A stretch of DNA of 64,000 nt, taken from Paraburkholderia phosphatilytica (GTDB taxonomy: Bacteria > Pseudomonadota > Gammaproteobacteria > Burkholderiales > Burkholderiaceae). The notes beneath the pieces are model-generated. The model ran no database searches. It had not been told where the DNA came from and saw nothing but the letters and a program-made list of their open reading frames with translations. Both the position numbers and the translations under genes were made by a program. The stretch lies in NCBI RefSeq assembly GCF_003443895.1, contig NZ_QQOA01000004.1, positions 62,001-126,000 on the forward strand, written 5' to 3'. Below are positions 26,306 to 35,800 of the stretch, piece by piece; position 1 is the stretch's first letter; every line of letters begins with the position of its first letter.

Positions 26306-26894
26306 ATCGTTCTCCTGTCGAATGATCCGGGTCATCCGGCGCGCTGCTTCGCGCGTCGTTTCCGGCTACGTTCATTGGACATGAGCGGCCCGCCCGTGGG
26401 CGTTGCAATGTGTAAGCATCGGTTCCGGGCACGTTACACGCGTTGGCCGGCGAGCCCGTCTGGATGCGGAGAAACGTGGTGCGGCGGGGCGCGCTGCGAC
26501 GTTCGCGCGCCGGCACCCCAACGAACGGCGACAGTTTTAACAGCCGTGTAATGCAGTGTCAGCGACAGCGTCGGCGCGAGACCACAAATTTCGACGTCAA
26601 TTTCGTCTCGAAATTGAACTCCCCGTGTGCTGCACGGTCTGTCGTTGTAATTGCAGTCGTTTTGCTCTGCATACCTTCCTCTCGGCCCGTGTTGCTTTGG
26701 CACGGGTGCTTCGAGGCGCATCGCCGGGCCGCCCGCCAACAGCGTCCCGTGCGTCGCGCCTCTTTCTTTTGGTGCGGCGAGAACACAGCAAGCACCCGCT
26801 GTTCCCGCCCGACTTACAGCTCGAAATACGGCTCACATAGCCGAAGCAAAACGCGCCGCCGACGCGCATAGTCAACCCGCGCTCAAGCAACCCC
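26306..26894. other. Intergenic region with an AT-rich palindrome, no gene recognised
   Basis: About 590 bases with no supported coding frame on either strand. The middle (26520-26660) is AT-richer than its surroundings and holds a strong palindrome at 26597-26617. A sigma-54-like TGGCAC at 26698 lacks the matching TTGC element. Confidence 0.45.
26597..26617. repeat. Perfect 9-3-9 inverted repeat
   Basis: TCAATTTCG and CGAAATTGA flank TCT. A partial extra copy, AAATTTCGACG, lies a few bases upstream at 26586-26596. No T run follows, so an operator or mRNA hairpin are both possible. Confidence 0.55.
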
Positions 26895-27944
26895 TCAGGC
26901 CGCCGCGTGAGCCGAAGCCACGCGCGCGCCTTGCGCGACAGCGGGAACCACCGGCTGCGCGACGGCTGGAGCGGCCGGCGCCGTGGAATGCACGTAGTCG
27001 ATCGCGCCGATCACGTCGGCGACCGAAGGCGGCCGATGATCGTCACCGATCGACAGCGACCGGTACGGCGCGCGAATGCCGAGGTGCGCGGCCGAGGTCG
27101 CGGTGAAGATCATCACGGTGCGCTTCTGCAGCGCGTGCGCGAGGTGGACAAAGCCGGTGTCCGTGCCGACCACCAGCGACGACTCCTCGATCACCTGCGC
27201 CACCTCGGTCACGCTGAGCCGCGGCAGCACGGTCGCAATGGGCAGTCCGGCCGCGATCTCGTTCGCGGCGCGACGCTCGGCATCGGAGCCCCATGGCAGC
27301 GCCACATGGAACCCGCGCGCCGTCAGTTCGCGACCCACTTCGATCCAGTGCGACACCGGCCACTTCTTGTCGTCCTTCGACGTGGCGTGGAAGAACAGCG
27401 CCACCGGCGCACCGAGCGAGTCGACCCAGCGCCGCTGCGCGGGCGGAATCGTGAGGTGGTAGTCGGGTGTGGGGTCTAGCGGATAGCCGAGCTTGTCGCT
27501 GACGCTCACGCGCATGCCATGCCACGCATCGCAATCGGGCCGCGGACCGAAGCGGTCCGAATACGCGAAAGCGGCGCCGCGCTCGCCCAGGTCCTGCGCG
27601 AGATAGCCGACACGCCGGCGCGCCCGCGCGATGAACGCGATGATCGCGCTCTTGTAGACGCCGTGAATATCGAGCACGAGATCGTAGCGATGCTCGCGCA
27701 GTTCGGCGATCGACGCCCAGATCGCCTTCAGGTCCGCCCAGTGCCGCGCCTTCTTGAAGCGACGCAGCGGCGCGTACAGCACGCGCTCGACACCCTGGTT
27801 CCAGTGCACGACCTCGGCGAATGCCTCGTCGGCCGCCCAGTCGATCACGACGCCGGGAAACGCGCGACGCAGATCGGCCACGACCGGCTGTGCCTGGATG
27901 ATGTCGCCCAGCGACGTGACCTTGATGATGAGAATCCGCTTCAT
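26895..27944 (-). CDS. waaC: Lipopolysaccharide heptosyltransferase I
   Basis: Adds the first L-glycero-D-manno-heptose to Kdo of the LPS inner core, at the cytoplasmic face of the inner membrane. The 349-residue product is a GT9-family enzyme. It begins MKRILIIKVTSLGDIIQAQPVVADL with the catalytic acidic residue, and has ADEAFAEVV, LDIHGVYKSA, FFHATSKDDKKWP and the donor-site segment VVGTDTGFVHLAHAL. The C-terminal 30 residues are a low-complexity Ala/Pro/Val tail. It stands alone, separated from other core genes, and is divergent from the ClC gene. Confidence 0.94.
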   Translation of the reverse strand: MKRILIIKVTSLGDIIQAQPVVADLRRAFPGVVIDWAADEAFAEVVHWNQGVERVLYAPLRRFKKARHWADLKAIWASIAELREHRYDLVLDIHGVYKSAIIAFIARARRRVGYLAQDLGERGAAFAYSDRFGPRPDCDAWHGMRVSVSDKLGYPLDPTPDYHLTIPPAQRRWVDSLGAPVALFFHATSKDDKKWPVSHWIEVGRELTARGFHVALPWGSDAERRAANEIAAGLPIATVLPRLSVTEVAQVIEESSLVVGTDTGFVHLAHALQKRTVMIFTATSAAHLGIRAPYRSLSIGDDHRPPSVADVIGAIDYVHSTAPAAPAVAQPVVPAVAQGARVASAHAAA

Positions 27945-28179
27945 TGCCGGCTCGTCATAAAAGTTCGCAATCGTTTGGCCGCCCCGCGGAAGTGCGGGTT
28001 AACCAAAAGCGTCACATTTTCTCCCTTTACCGGCAATCGTATGTAACGAAAGATTACAACGGATGTCACAAACGGGCCGGAGCCTTTGCGGCACTGGATT
28101 TGCTGGCGATTTGCGCGGAGCCCGAGGGTCGCGCGGGACGGTTCGTTATAATTGCCCTTTTGCCGCATCTAAAAATTCC

Positions 28180-29586
28180 ATGACCAGCACCCGGACACCG
28201 ATGGCCTACGCATTCACCCGGCGGGCTCGGCGTCTGTGGCGCCAGTACGGCGTGTTCTGGCTCGGCGCGATCGCGGTCGGCCTGATCGCAGTGCTGTACG
28301 CGCGCCTGATCGACTGGGGCTACAACACGTTCCGCGAACTCCAGCAGCAGCACGTGTGGCTTCCGCTCATCCTGACGCCGGCGGTCGCGGCGGCCTCGGT
28401 CTGGCTCACGCGCAAGTTCTTCAGAGGCGCCGAAGGCAGCGGCATTCCGCAGGTGATCGCCACGCTGCACGGCGCGCCGTCCGAATCCGGCAGCCGCCTG
28501 CTAACTCTGCGAATTCTCTTTGGCAAGATCGCGGTCTCGTTTCTCGGTATCCTGGGCGGCTTCACGATGGGCCGCGAAGGACCGACCGTGCAGGTCGGCG
28601 CCGCGCTGATGTTCAACCTGCGCCGGCTCTACCCGCGCTCCAATGCGGTGATCGCCCGGCAACTGGTGCTCGCAGGCGCGGCGGCAGGGCTGTCCGCGGC
28701 GTTCAACACGCCGCTCGCCGGCATCGTGTTCGCGATCGAGGAATTGACGCGCAGCTTCGAAGCGCGCGCGAGCGGCGTGCTGATCACCGCGATCATCATC
28801 GCCGGCGTGGTCGCGCTCGGCATCAACGGCAACTACACGTACTTCGGCACGATCCAGGTCGGCACGCACTTCCCCAACGTGATGGCACTGGCGGTCGTCG
28901 TGACCGGCATCGTCACCGGCATCGCGGGCGGCGTGTTCTGCTGGCTGCTGCTCAACACCGGGCGCTGGATACCGGCGCCGCTGCGCGCACTGCACAGCGG
29001 CCGGCCGGTAGTGTTCGGCGCGCTGTGCGGTCTCGTCATCGCGGTAATCGGACTGGTCTCGGGCGGCACGACCTTCGGCAGCGGCTACGCGGAAGCGCGC
29101 GGGTTGCTGTACGGCACCGAGCATCTGTCGGTCGCGTATCCGTTCCTGAAAATGGCGTCGATGGTCGGCTCGTATTTGCCGGGCATTCCCGGCGGCATCT
29201 TCGCACCGTCGCTATCGATCGGCGCGGGCTTCGGCAATGTGCTGCACATGGTGTTCTCGAACATGCAGCTGCCGATGCTGATCGCGCTCGCGATGGTCGG
29301 CTACATGGCCGCCGTCACGCAGGCACCGATCACGTCATTCGTGATCGTGATGGAGATGATCAACGGCCACGCGCTCGTGATCTCGCTGATGGCGACGGCG
29401 CTCGTGGCAAGCCGCGTGTCGCGCCTCTTCGCGCCGCCGCTCTACGAAGCGCTGTCCGAGCGCTATGCGGCGCCGCATCCGCACCCGCCGTCCGAACCGG
29501 CGCCTGAAGTGCCCGAAGCACTCGAAGACGCCGCGCCGCATGACGAAGCACGCGACGCGCCGCGCACCGACACGGCCAGTCAGTAA
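28180..29586 (+). CDS. clcA: ClC-type chloride channel/antiporter
   Basis: A 468-residue inner-membrane ClC protein with about 18 helices. Selectivity motifs are intact: GSGIPQ near residue 87, GREGPTVQ with the gating glutamate near 132 and GGIFAPSLSIGAGFG near 345. The second acidic residue typical of H+/Cl- antiporters is present (FAIEELTRSF), so exchange is more likely than a channel. No cytosolic CBS domain follows; the C-terminus is a Pro/Glu-rich tail. The start ATG 28180 is preferred; TATAAT at 28147-28152 is a possible -10. ATG 28201 is an alternative. Its stop overlaps the stop of a tiny lipoprotein gene on the other strand. Confidence 0.93.
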   Translation: MTSTRTPMAYAFTRRARRLWRQYGVFWLGAIAVGLIAVLYARLIDWGYNTFRELQQQHVWLPLILTPAVAAASVWLTRKFFRGAEGSGIPQVIATLHGAPSESGSRLLTLRILFGKIAVSFLGILGGFTMGREGPTVQVGAALMFNLRRLYPRSNAVIARQLVLAGAAAGLSAAFNTPLAGIVFAIEELTRSFEARASGVLITAIIIAGVVALGINGNYTYFGTIQVGTHFPNVMALAVVVTGIVTGIAGGVFCWLLLNTGRWIPAPLRALHSGRPVVFGALCGLVIAVIGLVSGGTTFGSGYAEARGLLYGTEHLSVAYPFLKMASMVGSYLPGIPGGIFAPSLSIGAGFGNVLHMVFSNMQLPMLIALAMVGYMAAVTQAPITSFVIVMEMINGHALVISLMATALVASRVSRLFAPPLYEALSERYAAPHPHPPSEPAPEVPEALEDAAPHDEARDAPRTDTASQ

Positions 29587-29687
29587 ACGACGACCGGCGC
29601 GCGCACCACCACCGGACGCGCCGGCACGACGACGCAACCCGCGAGCGCAATCGCGACGAGCGCAATGGCCAGCAACGTTCTCTTCAT
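29580..29687 (-). CDS. Very small lipoprotein (35 aa)
   Basis: A 35-codon frame from ATG 29687, with GGAG 6 bases upstream. The sequence is a lipoprotein signal (MKRTLLAIALVAIALAG then Cys18) followed by a short valine/proline/arginine tail. If processed, the mature peptide is only 18 residues. It lies 120 bp downstream of the WXXGXW-repeat gene on the same strand and its stop overlaps the clcA stop. The family is unknown. The ribosome-binding site and intact lipobox support it. Confidence 0.55.
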   Translation of the reverse strand: MKRTLLAIALVAIALAGCVVVPARPVVVRAPVVVY

Positions 29688-29807
29688 GGAAATCTCCGTG
29701 AGCGGCACGACAGGCCAGGCGCCGTCGCTGCCGCGGATGCATGCAACCCGTCCTGCGAACGGGCTGCCGCGTTCGACGATCAGGCCATCAGGCCGTCAAG
29801 CCATCAA

Positions 29808-30125
29808 TCAGGCAGCCCAGTGGCCTTCGACCCAACGCCAGTTCGGGCCATGCTGGATCCAGTGACCCGGCACCCAGTGATAGCCCACGCGCTCGACCTG
29901 CCAGTGGCCCGTCACCCACACGTACTGGCCGTGATCCCAGCGCCAGTGACCCTTGTCCCACACGTAGCCCGCGCGAGCTGCAGGCACCGCCTCGTAGCGC
30001 ACGGCGGGCGGCGGCGCGCTCGGTTCGACGACGATCACTTCGGCAGCCGTGGCCGACGCGACGGCGAATGCGCCGGCAGCGATCAGGGCGAGTTGTGCAA
30101 TGCGCATCCGGATAATCTGGTTCAT
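29808..30125 (-). CDS. WXXGXW-repeat (BcpO-like) exported protein
   Basis: A 105-residue exported protein. A signal peptide (LALIAAGAFAVASATA) is cleaved near AAE. The mature region consists of about five repeats of the W-x-x-G-x-W type (YVWDKGHWRW, YVWVTGHWQ, YHWVPGHWIQ, WRWVEGHW), as in proteins annotated BcpO-related or YXWGXW repeat-containing. The start ATG 30125 has GGAG at 7-base spacing. The repeats suggest a small beta-rich envelope protein. The function is unknown. It may be co-transcribed with the 35-residue lipoprotein downstream. Confidence 0.85.
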   Translation of the reverse strand: MNQIIRMRIAQLALIAAGAFAVASATAAEVIVVEPSAPPPAVRYEAVPAARAGYVWDKGHWRWDHGQYVWVTGHWQVERVGYHWVPGHWIQHGPNWRWVEGHWAA

Positions 30126-30369
30126 CGTTTTTCTCCGTTCAGTAACCCCAGGACTTCAACGCCATCGGTGGCGCTGACCGTTCAATGCGCGAGCCCTCGA
30201 TCCCGCTGACAGCGCACGTGTTACCGGCCCGCCTGATTTGCAACGGGAAATTTCGTACGGACGTGGGGAGAACGAAGCGAGCGGGAACAGGCGGGGACCG
30301 CGAACGCGGCCTCGCCTGGAGAGATAGTCGGAGGAGAGAGAAGAACCGGCTGGGGCGGCCGGCAGTGCG

Positions 30370-30624
30370 TCAGGTCTGCGGGATCTCGATCTTGACTTCG
30401 AGCACTTCAAGATCGTCCTGACGCTCGAGACTCACGCGTATGTCGTCGTCGGAGATCTTCACGTACTTCGAAATCACGGCGACGAGTTCGCGCTGCAACG
30501 CCGGCAGATAATCGGCCGGCGCCTTTCCGCCAGCGCGCTCGTGAGCGATGATCAACTGCAGGCGTTCCTTCGCTACCGACGCGGACTTCTTCTTCTCGCC
30601 CAGCAAAAACGAAAGAATCGACAT
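30370..30624 (-). CDS. minE: Cell division topological specificity factor MinE
   Basis: Stimulates the MinD ATPase and drives the oscillation that keeps the Z ring at mid-cell. The 84-residue product has the N-terminal membrane/MinD-binding segment ([30 protein letters not shown]) and the C-terminal topological specificity domain ([22 protein letters not shown]). It starts 12 bp after the minD stop, last in minC-minD-minE. Confidence 0.97.
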   Translation of the reverse strand: MSILSFLLGEKKKSASVAKERLQLIIAHERAGGKAPADYLPALQRELVAVISKYVKISDDDIRVSLERQDDLEVLEVKIEIPQT

Positions 30625-30636
30625 TGTTGCGCCCCC

Positions 30637-31452
30637 TTACTTGGTGCCGAAGAGGCGCTGGAGGAGGCCAGGCTTCTGGTAGTCGGTGAAGCGCAGCGGC
30701 TTCTCTTCGCCGAGGAAGCGCGACACCACGTCCTTGTACGCTTCGGCGACGTCGGTTCCGTCGAGGTGCACGGCCGGCAGACCCTGGTTCGATGCGTGCA
30801 GCACCGCTTCCGATTCCGGAATCACGCCAATCAGATCGATGCGCAGGATTTCGGAGATGTCGGTCAGCGACAGCATTTCGCCTTCGCTCACGCGCTTCGG
30901 GTTGTAGCGGGTGATCAGCAGGTGCTCCTTGATCGGATCCTTGCTCTCGATCGCGCGCTTCGTCTTCGACGACAGGATGCCGAGAATACGGTCCGAGTCG
31001 CGCACCGACGACACTTCCGGGTTCGTCACGATCAGCGCTTCGTCGGCGAAGTACATCGCGAGCAGCGCGCCCGATTCGATACCCGCCGGCGAATCGCAGA
31101 CGATGTATTCGAAGTCCATCGCGATCAGGTCGTTGATGACCTTCTCGACACCTTCCTGCGTGAGCGCGTCTTTATCGCGCGTCTGCGAGGCCGGCAGGAT
31201 GAACAGGTTCTCGCACTTCTTGTCCTTGATGAGCGCCTGGTTCAGGTTCGCTTCGCCATGGATCACGTTGATCAGGTCGTACACGACGCGGCGCTCGCAG
31301 CCCATGATGAGGTCGAGATTGCGCAGGCCGACGTCGAAGTCGATGACTGCCGTCTTGTGGCCGCGCAATGCGATGCCCGACGCGAAGCTCGCGCTCGTGG
31401 TCGTCTTGCCGACGCCACCCTTGCCCGAAGTCACCACAATGATTTTTGCCAT
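30637..31452 (-). CDS. minD: Septum site-determining ATPase MinD
   Basis: A membrane-associated ATPase that recruits MinC. The 271-residue product has the deviant Walker A SGKGGVGKTT (residues 9-18) with the signature lysine, the DFDVGLRNLD and DSPAGIE segments, and a C-terminal amphipathic membrane-targeting helix (KPGLLQRLFGTK). It lies between minC (105 bp upstream) and minE (12 bp downstream). Confidence 0.98.
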   Translation of the reverse strand: MAKIIVVTSGKGGVGKTTTSASFASGIALRGHKTAVIDFDVGLRNLDLIMGCERRVVYDLINVIHGEANLNQALIKDKKCENLFILPASQTRDKDALTQEGVEKVINDLIAMDFEYIVCDSPAGIESGALLAMYFADEALIVTNPEVSSVRDSDRILGILSSKTKRAIESKDPIKEHLLITRYNPKRVSEGEMLSLTDISEILRIDLIGVIPESEAVLHASNQGLPAVHLDGTDVAEAYKDVVSRFLGEEKPLRFTDYQKPGLLQRLFGTK

Positions 31453-31557
31453 TAGCCTTACCTTGCGTTCGTCAGATTCGTCTATTTATCAGGTGAGTCG
31501 AGGTTCGTCGACCGGTGCGGCCCGCGCGATGCATGCCGCGACGCGCCGCGGCCCGCG

Positions 31558-32400
31558 TCAGGTGAGCCGCAACGGTTCGATCATCAGCTTTTCCTCGTCG
31601 AGCCAGATCTGCACCGGCTTGCCCTGCACGTCGGCAGGCAGCGGGTTTTCGGTCGTGCGGTAGATGCCCGCGATCGAGATCAGCTCGGCTTCGAGACGCG
31701 TGCAGAAAATGCGCGCGTCGTGATTGCCGTGCACGCCGGCGAGTGCCCGGCCGCGCAGCGGCGCGTAAATATGGATGTTGCCTTCGGCGATCACCTCGGC
31801 GCCGTTGCTCACGAGACCGAGCACGACGAGATCGCCCTTCGCGTAGACGCGCTGCCCCGAACGCAGCGGACGCTCGACGATGAGCGTCTGCGGCGCCGAA
31901 TCGGTGCGCGCTGCTTCCGGTTGCGGAATGCCATTGGGGTCTGCCGCTTGTGCTGCCTGCGCACCGTTGGGCTGCGCAGCCGCGACCGCGGATGCCGCAG
32001 CGGCGGCCGTGTCTGCCGCGGCCGGGCCGGATGCCTGCACCGCCGCGTCGCCCGCTTCTTCCGCAGCCGCTTTGCCGCCGACGCGGCGATCGCGCGCTTC
32101 GAGCAGCGGCAATGCGCCTTCGGCCGCCCACGTCTGCGACGGCTCGGCGACGACGCCGATCGGGCGCATCCGCACGCTGTCGAGCAGCGCCGCGAGCTCG
32201 GCGAGCGGCACGCGCTCGTCAGCCGCAAGCCGGCGCACGTCGATCGCAACGACGTCGTTCGCGAAGAATTCCGGGGTCGCCTCGAAGCGCCGGGTCAGCT
32301 CGACACGCATCGCTTCGAGGTCGGTCGTCTTGACCACGAACAGCAGCGTGTCGACCACGCCGCTGCGCAGTTCGAAAAATGGCGATTTCTTGGGCGACAT
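31558..32400 (-). CDS. minC: Septum formation inhibitor MinC
   Basis: Inhibits FtsZ assembly away from mid-cell. The 280-residue product has an N-terminal FtsZ-inhibiting domain (about 1-110), an Ala/Pro-rich linker of about 60 residues that is longer than in E. coli, and the C-terminal beta-helix that binds MinD ([34 protein letters not shown]). I chose ATG 32400 ([14 protein letters not shown]); a TTG four codons upstream is less likely. It is first of minCDE. Confidence 0.96.
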   Translation of the reverse strand: MSPKKSPFFELRSGVVDTLLFVVKTTDLEAMRVELTRRFEATPEFFANDVVAIDVRRLAADERVPLAELAALLDSVRMRPIGVVAEPSQTWAAEGALPLLEARDRRVGGKAAAEEAGDAAVQASGPAAADTAAAAASAVAAAQPNGAQAAQAADPNGIPQPEAARTDSAPQTLIVERPLRSGQRVYAKGDLVVLGLVSNGAEVIAEGNIHIYAPLRGRALAGVHGNHDARIFCTRLEAELISIAGIYRTTENPLPADVQGKPVQIWLDEEKLMIEPLRLT

Positions 32401-32600
32401 AGCGTTCGGCAAAAAATTTTGCGTATTTTACAGGCGTACACGCGTGCAGCCAGGCTTTTTCTGCGGAAAGCCGCTCGCGACGACACGGCGCCGTGTTAGC
32501 GGCAACGGGCACTGCGGAGAGTAGAGAACGGCGGCAGGGAGCTTGAAGTAGCGACAGGCAGGCGGAGATGACCCGGAGTTGACCGATAGCCGCCGGTACA

Positions 32601-33134
32601 TCAGGGCGCGGCCAGATACTGCTGTTGCGCGACGTGGCGCACGAGCAGCGACTCCCATTGGTCGGGCGCGCGCGTGCTGCGGGTATGTTCGCCGGTGGGG
32701 CCGAAACCGAGCGCTTCGTAGAAGCGCATCGCGGTACGGTTGGCGTCCGCGATCCACGCGTAGACCTCGGTCGCGCCGCCATCCGAGAGCCAGTCGCCCG
32801 CGGTGTTGACGAGCAGTTCGCCGCCGCGCAGATGACGCACGGCCGGCGCCACCCACAGTTCGCTGACGAACGCGCGGCGCGCCGCCGAGTCGTCGAAGCA
32901 CGCGCCGATCAGACCCGCCGGATGTCCTTCGGTGTAGAGGATGAACGACGCGATGTCGCGCGACGTAGCATGTTTTCGCGCGGTGTCGTCATAGGTCGAT
33001 GCGTCGGCCGCCAGTGCATCGTCGAGCGTCTCGCCGAACGCATAAGGCGCTTCGCGCAGCGACGCCGTGCGAAGCTCCCGGAACACTGCGCCCTCTTCAG
33101 CGGCAATGCGGCGAACGGTCAATGACGGATTCAT
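32601..33134 (-). CDS. GNAT-family N-acetyltransferase
   Basis: A 177-residue acyl-CoA-dependent acetyltransferase with a single GNAT domain. The acetyl-CoA pyrophosphate loop is replaced by VRHLRGGELLVNTAGDW in the expected place after the strand SELWVAPA, and the C-terminal ANRTAMRFYEALGFGPTGE is typical of the superfamily. I chose ATG 33134 (MNPSLTVRRI); a GTG at 33164 would add ten residues. The substrate is unknown. It lies 200 bp from minC on the same strand, with no reason to think they are functionally linked. Confidence 0.88.
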   Translation of the reverse strand: MNPSLTVRRIAAEEGAVFRELRTASLREAPYAFGETLDDALAADASTYDDTARKHATSRDIASFILYTEGHPAGLIGACFDDSAARRAFVSELWVAPAVRHLRGGELLVNTAGDWLSDGGATEVYAWIADANRTAMRFYEALGFGPTGEHTRSTRAPDQWESLLVRHVAQQQYLAAP

Positions 33135-33384
33135 GCGAACGAAAGCCTCTTTGTTTCCTAACACGTAGCTTTAACCGAACCGGCGTGCGAGTCAAATCCT
33201 TAATTGCAGGATACGGACCGTACAACGCGCACGCGCGGCCTTCATGCTTTCGGCCTTGACAAAGGCACGAAACAGCCGTTGCCGCGCTCAAGAATGCGAC
33301 AACACCATTGCTGCTTTGCCGCATAAAGCGCGCCACGCGTTAGGGCTATGACACGCACCGCACGCTACACGCGCACCAGATGCA

Positions 33385-34170
33385 TCAAGGCGCTTCGTAA
33401 GAACCGGTGCCGTCCGGCCAGGGCGTGAGCACTTCGTAGCCGTCGTCGGTCACGGCGAGCATGTGCTCCCACTGCGCCGACAGTGAGCGGTCTTTCGTGA
33501 CCACCGTCCAGCCGTCGCGCTGCACCGAGGTGCCCGCGCGGCCCGCGTTGATCATCGGCTCGATCGTGAAGACCATGCCCGGCTTCAGGCGCAGGCCTTG
33601 CCCCGGCTGGCCGTAGTGCAGCACCTGCGGTTCTTCGTGATAGACCTTGCCGATGCCGTGACCGCAGTAGTCGCGCACGATCGAGAAGCCGTCGCGCTGC
33701 GCGGTCTTCTGGATCGCGTGGCCGATGTCGCCGAGCGTCGCGCCCGGCTTCACCTGGCGGATGCCGGCCAGCATCGCTTCGTACGTCGTATCGATCAGCT
33801 GCAACGCGACCGGGCTCGGCTTGCCGACCACGTACATGCGGCTCGTGTCGCCGAAGTAGCCGTTCTTGATCACGGCCACGTCGATGTTGATGATATCGCC
33901 GTCTTTCAGCACCTCGTTGCGGTTCGGAATGCCGTGGCAGACCACCGAATTCACCGACGTGCAGACGGTTTTCGGAAAGCCGAGATAGCCGACGTTCGCG
34001 GCAATCGCGCGCTGCTTGTTGACGATGAAGTCGTTGCAGATCGCGTCGAGGTCTTCGGTCGATGCCCCCGCCTGCACGTGTTCGCCGATCATCGCGAGCA
34101 CGTCGGCGGCAAGACGTCCGGCGACGCGCAACGCAGCGACATCGTCCGGCGATTTGAAGGTAATGGCCAT
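33385..34170 (-). CDS. map: Methionine aminopeptidase, type I
   Basis: Removes the initiator methionine from nascent proteins. The 261-residue product has the pita-bread fold residues: CHGIPN with the substrate histidine, NIDVAVIKNGYFGDTS with two metal aspartates, DYCGHGIGKVYHEEP with the metal histidine, and FTIEPMIN and VTKDRSLSAQWEH with the two glutamates. It is not next to rpsB, where the housekeeping map usually sits in this group, so it may be a second copy. It follows an amidohydrolase and an MFS transporter on the same strand (131-bp gap). Confidence 0.95.
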   Translation of the reverse strand: MAITFKSPDDVAALRVAGRLAADVLAMIGEHVQAGASTEDLDAICNDFIVNKQRAIAANVGYLGFPKTVCTSVNSVVCHGIPNRNEVLKDGDIINIDVAVIKNGYFGDTSRMYVVGKPSPVALQLIDTTYEAMLAGIRQVKPGATLGDIGHAIQKTAQRDGFSIVRDYCGHGIGKVYHEEPQVLHYGQPGQGLRLKPGMVFTIEPMINAGRAGTSVQRDGWTVVTKDRSLSAQWEHMLAVTDDGYEVLTPWPDGTGSYEAP

Positions 34171-34301
34171 GATGAGGAGTTCCGGGCTGCTGGCCGCCGC
34201 GCCATGCGCCGGCGCGAGACACGCGCGGCGGACCGGCGGCCGTCGATGGGGGCATTGTACAGAGGATGGCGCGTCCCTCGCCGCGGAACGGGCCGTCGCC
34301 G

Positions 34302-35714
34302 CTAGCGATGCAACTGTCCGGCCGCGATGTCTTCGAGCGAACGGCCGCGCGTCGGCACGCCCATCAGCACGACCGCGAGCGCGCCGATCAGCAGCACCGT
34401 GGTGGTCGCGCCGAATACACCGGCGAAGCCCGCAACCGGATACACGTAGCCGACGAGAATCGGCGCCGCGATCGCGCCCAGCCGTCCGATCGACGACGCG
34501 AGACCGGCGCCGGTGGTACGCACGTCGGTCGGAAACACTTCCGGCGTGTACGCATAGACGCCCGCATAGGTGCCGTTCATGAAGAACGACAGCAGCACGC
34601 CCGCGATCATGATGCCGGCGTCGCTGCGCGTCAGCGCAAGACCGAGCGCGGACACGCCGCCTAGCACCATGTAGGCCGCGATCGTCGCCTGCCGGCCAAT
34701 TCGTTCGTTCAGCCAGGCACCCGAAAAGTAGCCGGGAATCTGCGCGAGATAGATCACGAGCGAATACGAAAAGCTGCGCGTGATCGTCATGCCGTTCTGC
34801 ACGAGCAGGCCCGGAATCCACGTGAAGAACGCGTAGTAGCTGAACGTGATCGACAGCCACATCAGCCAGGTCATCGCCGTCACGCGTGCGAGGCTGCGCG
34901 ACCACAACGCCTTCACGTTCGCGACGACCGATGCGCGGTTCGTCGCCACCGGCACGCTGGGCGGCACCACGTCCGCGTCGGGCAACGCTTCGAGTTGCAC
35001 GCCTTCCGCGCGCAGTTCGGCTTCAGCGTGCGCGACGATCGCTTCGGCTTCCGCGTGCCGGCCGCGCGCTTCGAGCCAGCGCGGCGATTCCGGCAGCGCG
35101 CGGCGCCACCACAGCAGCATCACGATCGGCAACGCGGTGATCACCATCACGACGCGCCATGCGGACGGCGCGACCGGAATCACGAGGTAGCCGAGCAGCG
35201 CGGCCGCGACGAAGCCGAAAGAGAAGAAGCCCGCGAGACTGCCGGTGAACGCGCCCCGGTAGCGGCGCGCGACGAACTCGGAAAGGAACGGCGCGACGAT
35301 CGCGCTTTCCGCGCCGGTGCCGAGCCCGGCGACGATGCGCGTGGCGAGGAAGAACGGCCAGTCGTGCGCGGTCGCGCTCGCGAGCGACGCGATGCAATAG
35401 ATCACGAGCGCAACCATCATCACCCGCCGCCGCCCGATCAGATCGCCGAGCACGCCGGCAAGCATCGCTCCGACGAAGTAGCCCATGAAGGTGCCGCTGC
35501 CCAGCACGCCCGTCTGCACGCTCGACAGCGACCACTGCGTGCGCAGCACCGGGAGCAGGAACGCGAGCACGGCGGCGTCCATCGCATCGAACGTGTAGCC
35601 GAGGCCGCCCATCAGCAGCAGGCGGCGGTGATAGCGAGAGAACGGCATTCGCTCGATGCGCGCGGCGATCGACGACGTGGCAATACCGGACGACTGCGAC
35701 GATGGCTGCGACAT
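34302..35714 (-). CDS. MFS transporter, sugar/aromatic-acid type
   Basis: A 470-residue inner-membrane transporter with 12 predicted helices. Helix 1 carries GYTFDAMDAAVLAFLLP, a pattern like that of aromatic acid/H+ symporters, and loop 2-3 has GDLIGRRRVMM. ALPESPRWL follows helix 6, and the long central loop is charged. GAEGS is absent; RIVAGLGTGAES occurs in helix 4. I chose ATG 35714, with GAGAGAGG just upstream. It lies 86 bp after an amidohydrolase gene and is probably co-transcribed, so its substrate may be what that enzyme cleaves, or its product. Confidence 0.9.
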   Translation of the reverse strand: MSQPSSQSSGIATSSIAARIERMPFSRYHRRLLLMGGLGYTFDAMDAAVLAFLLPVLRTQWSLSSVQTGVLGSGTFMGYFVGAMLAGVLGDLIGRRRVMMVALVIYCIASLASATAHDWPFFLATRIVAGLGTGAESAIVAPFLSEFVARRYRGAFTGSLAGFFSFGFVAAALLGYLVIPVAPSAWRVVMVITALPIVMLLWWRRALPESPRWLEARGRHAEAEAIVAHAEAELRAEGVQLEALPDADVVPPSVPVATNRASVVANVKALWSRSLARVTAMTWLMWLSITFSYYAFFTWIPGLLVQNGMTITRSFSYSLVIYLAQIPGYFSGAWLNERIGRQATIAAYMVLGGVSALGLALTRSDAGIMIAGVLLSFFMNGTYAGVYAYTPEVFPTDVRTTGAGLASSIGRLGAIAAPILVGYVYPVAGFAGVFGATTTVLLIGALAVVLMGVPTRGRSLEDIAAGQLHR

Positions 35715-35800
35715 GAACACCTCTCTCTCGAACGATGGACGTTGCGACTGGATGCGTGCTGCCTGCTGCGTGCTTCGTGTGCGCGAGCAAAACGCCCGGA

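Noticed and set aside
26698..26713. Sigma-54 promoter (TGGCAC)
   Set aside because: The downstream TTGC element is missing at the required spacing.
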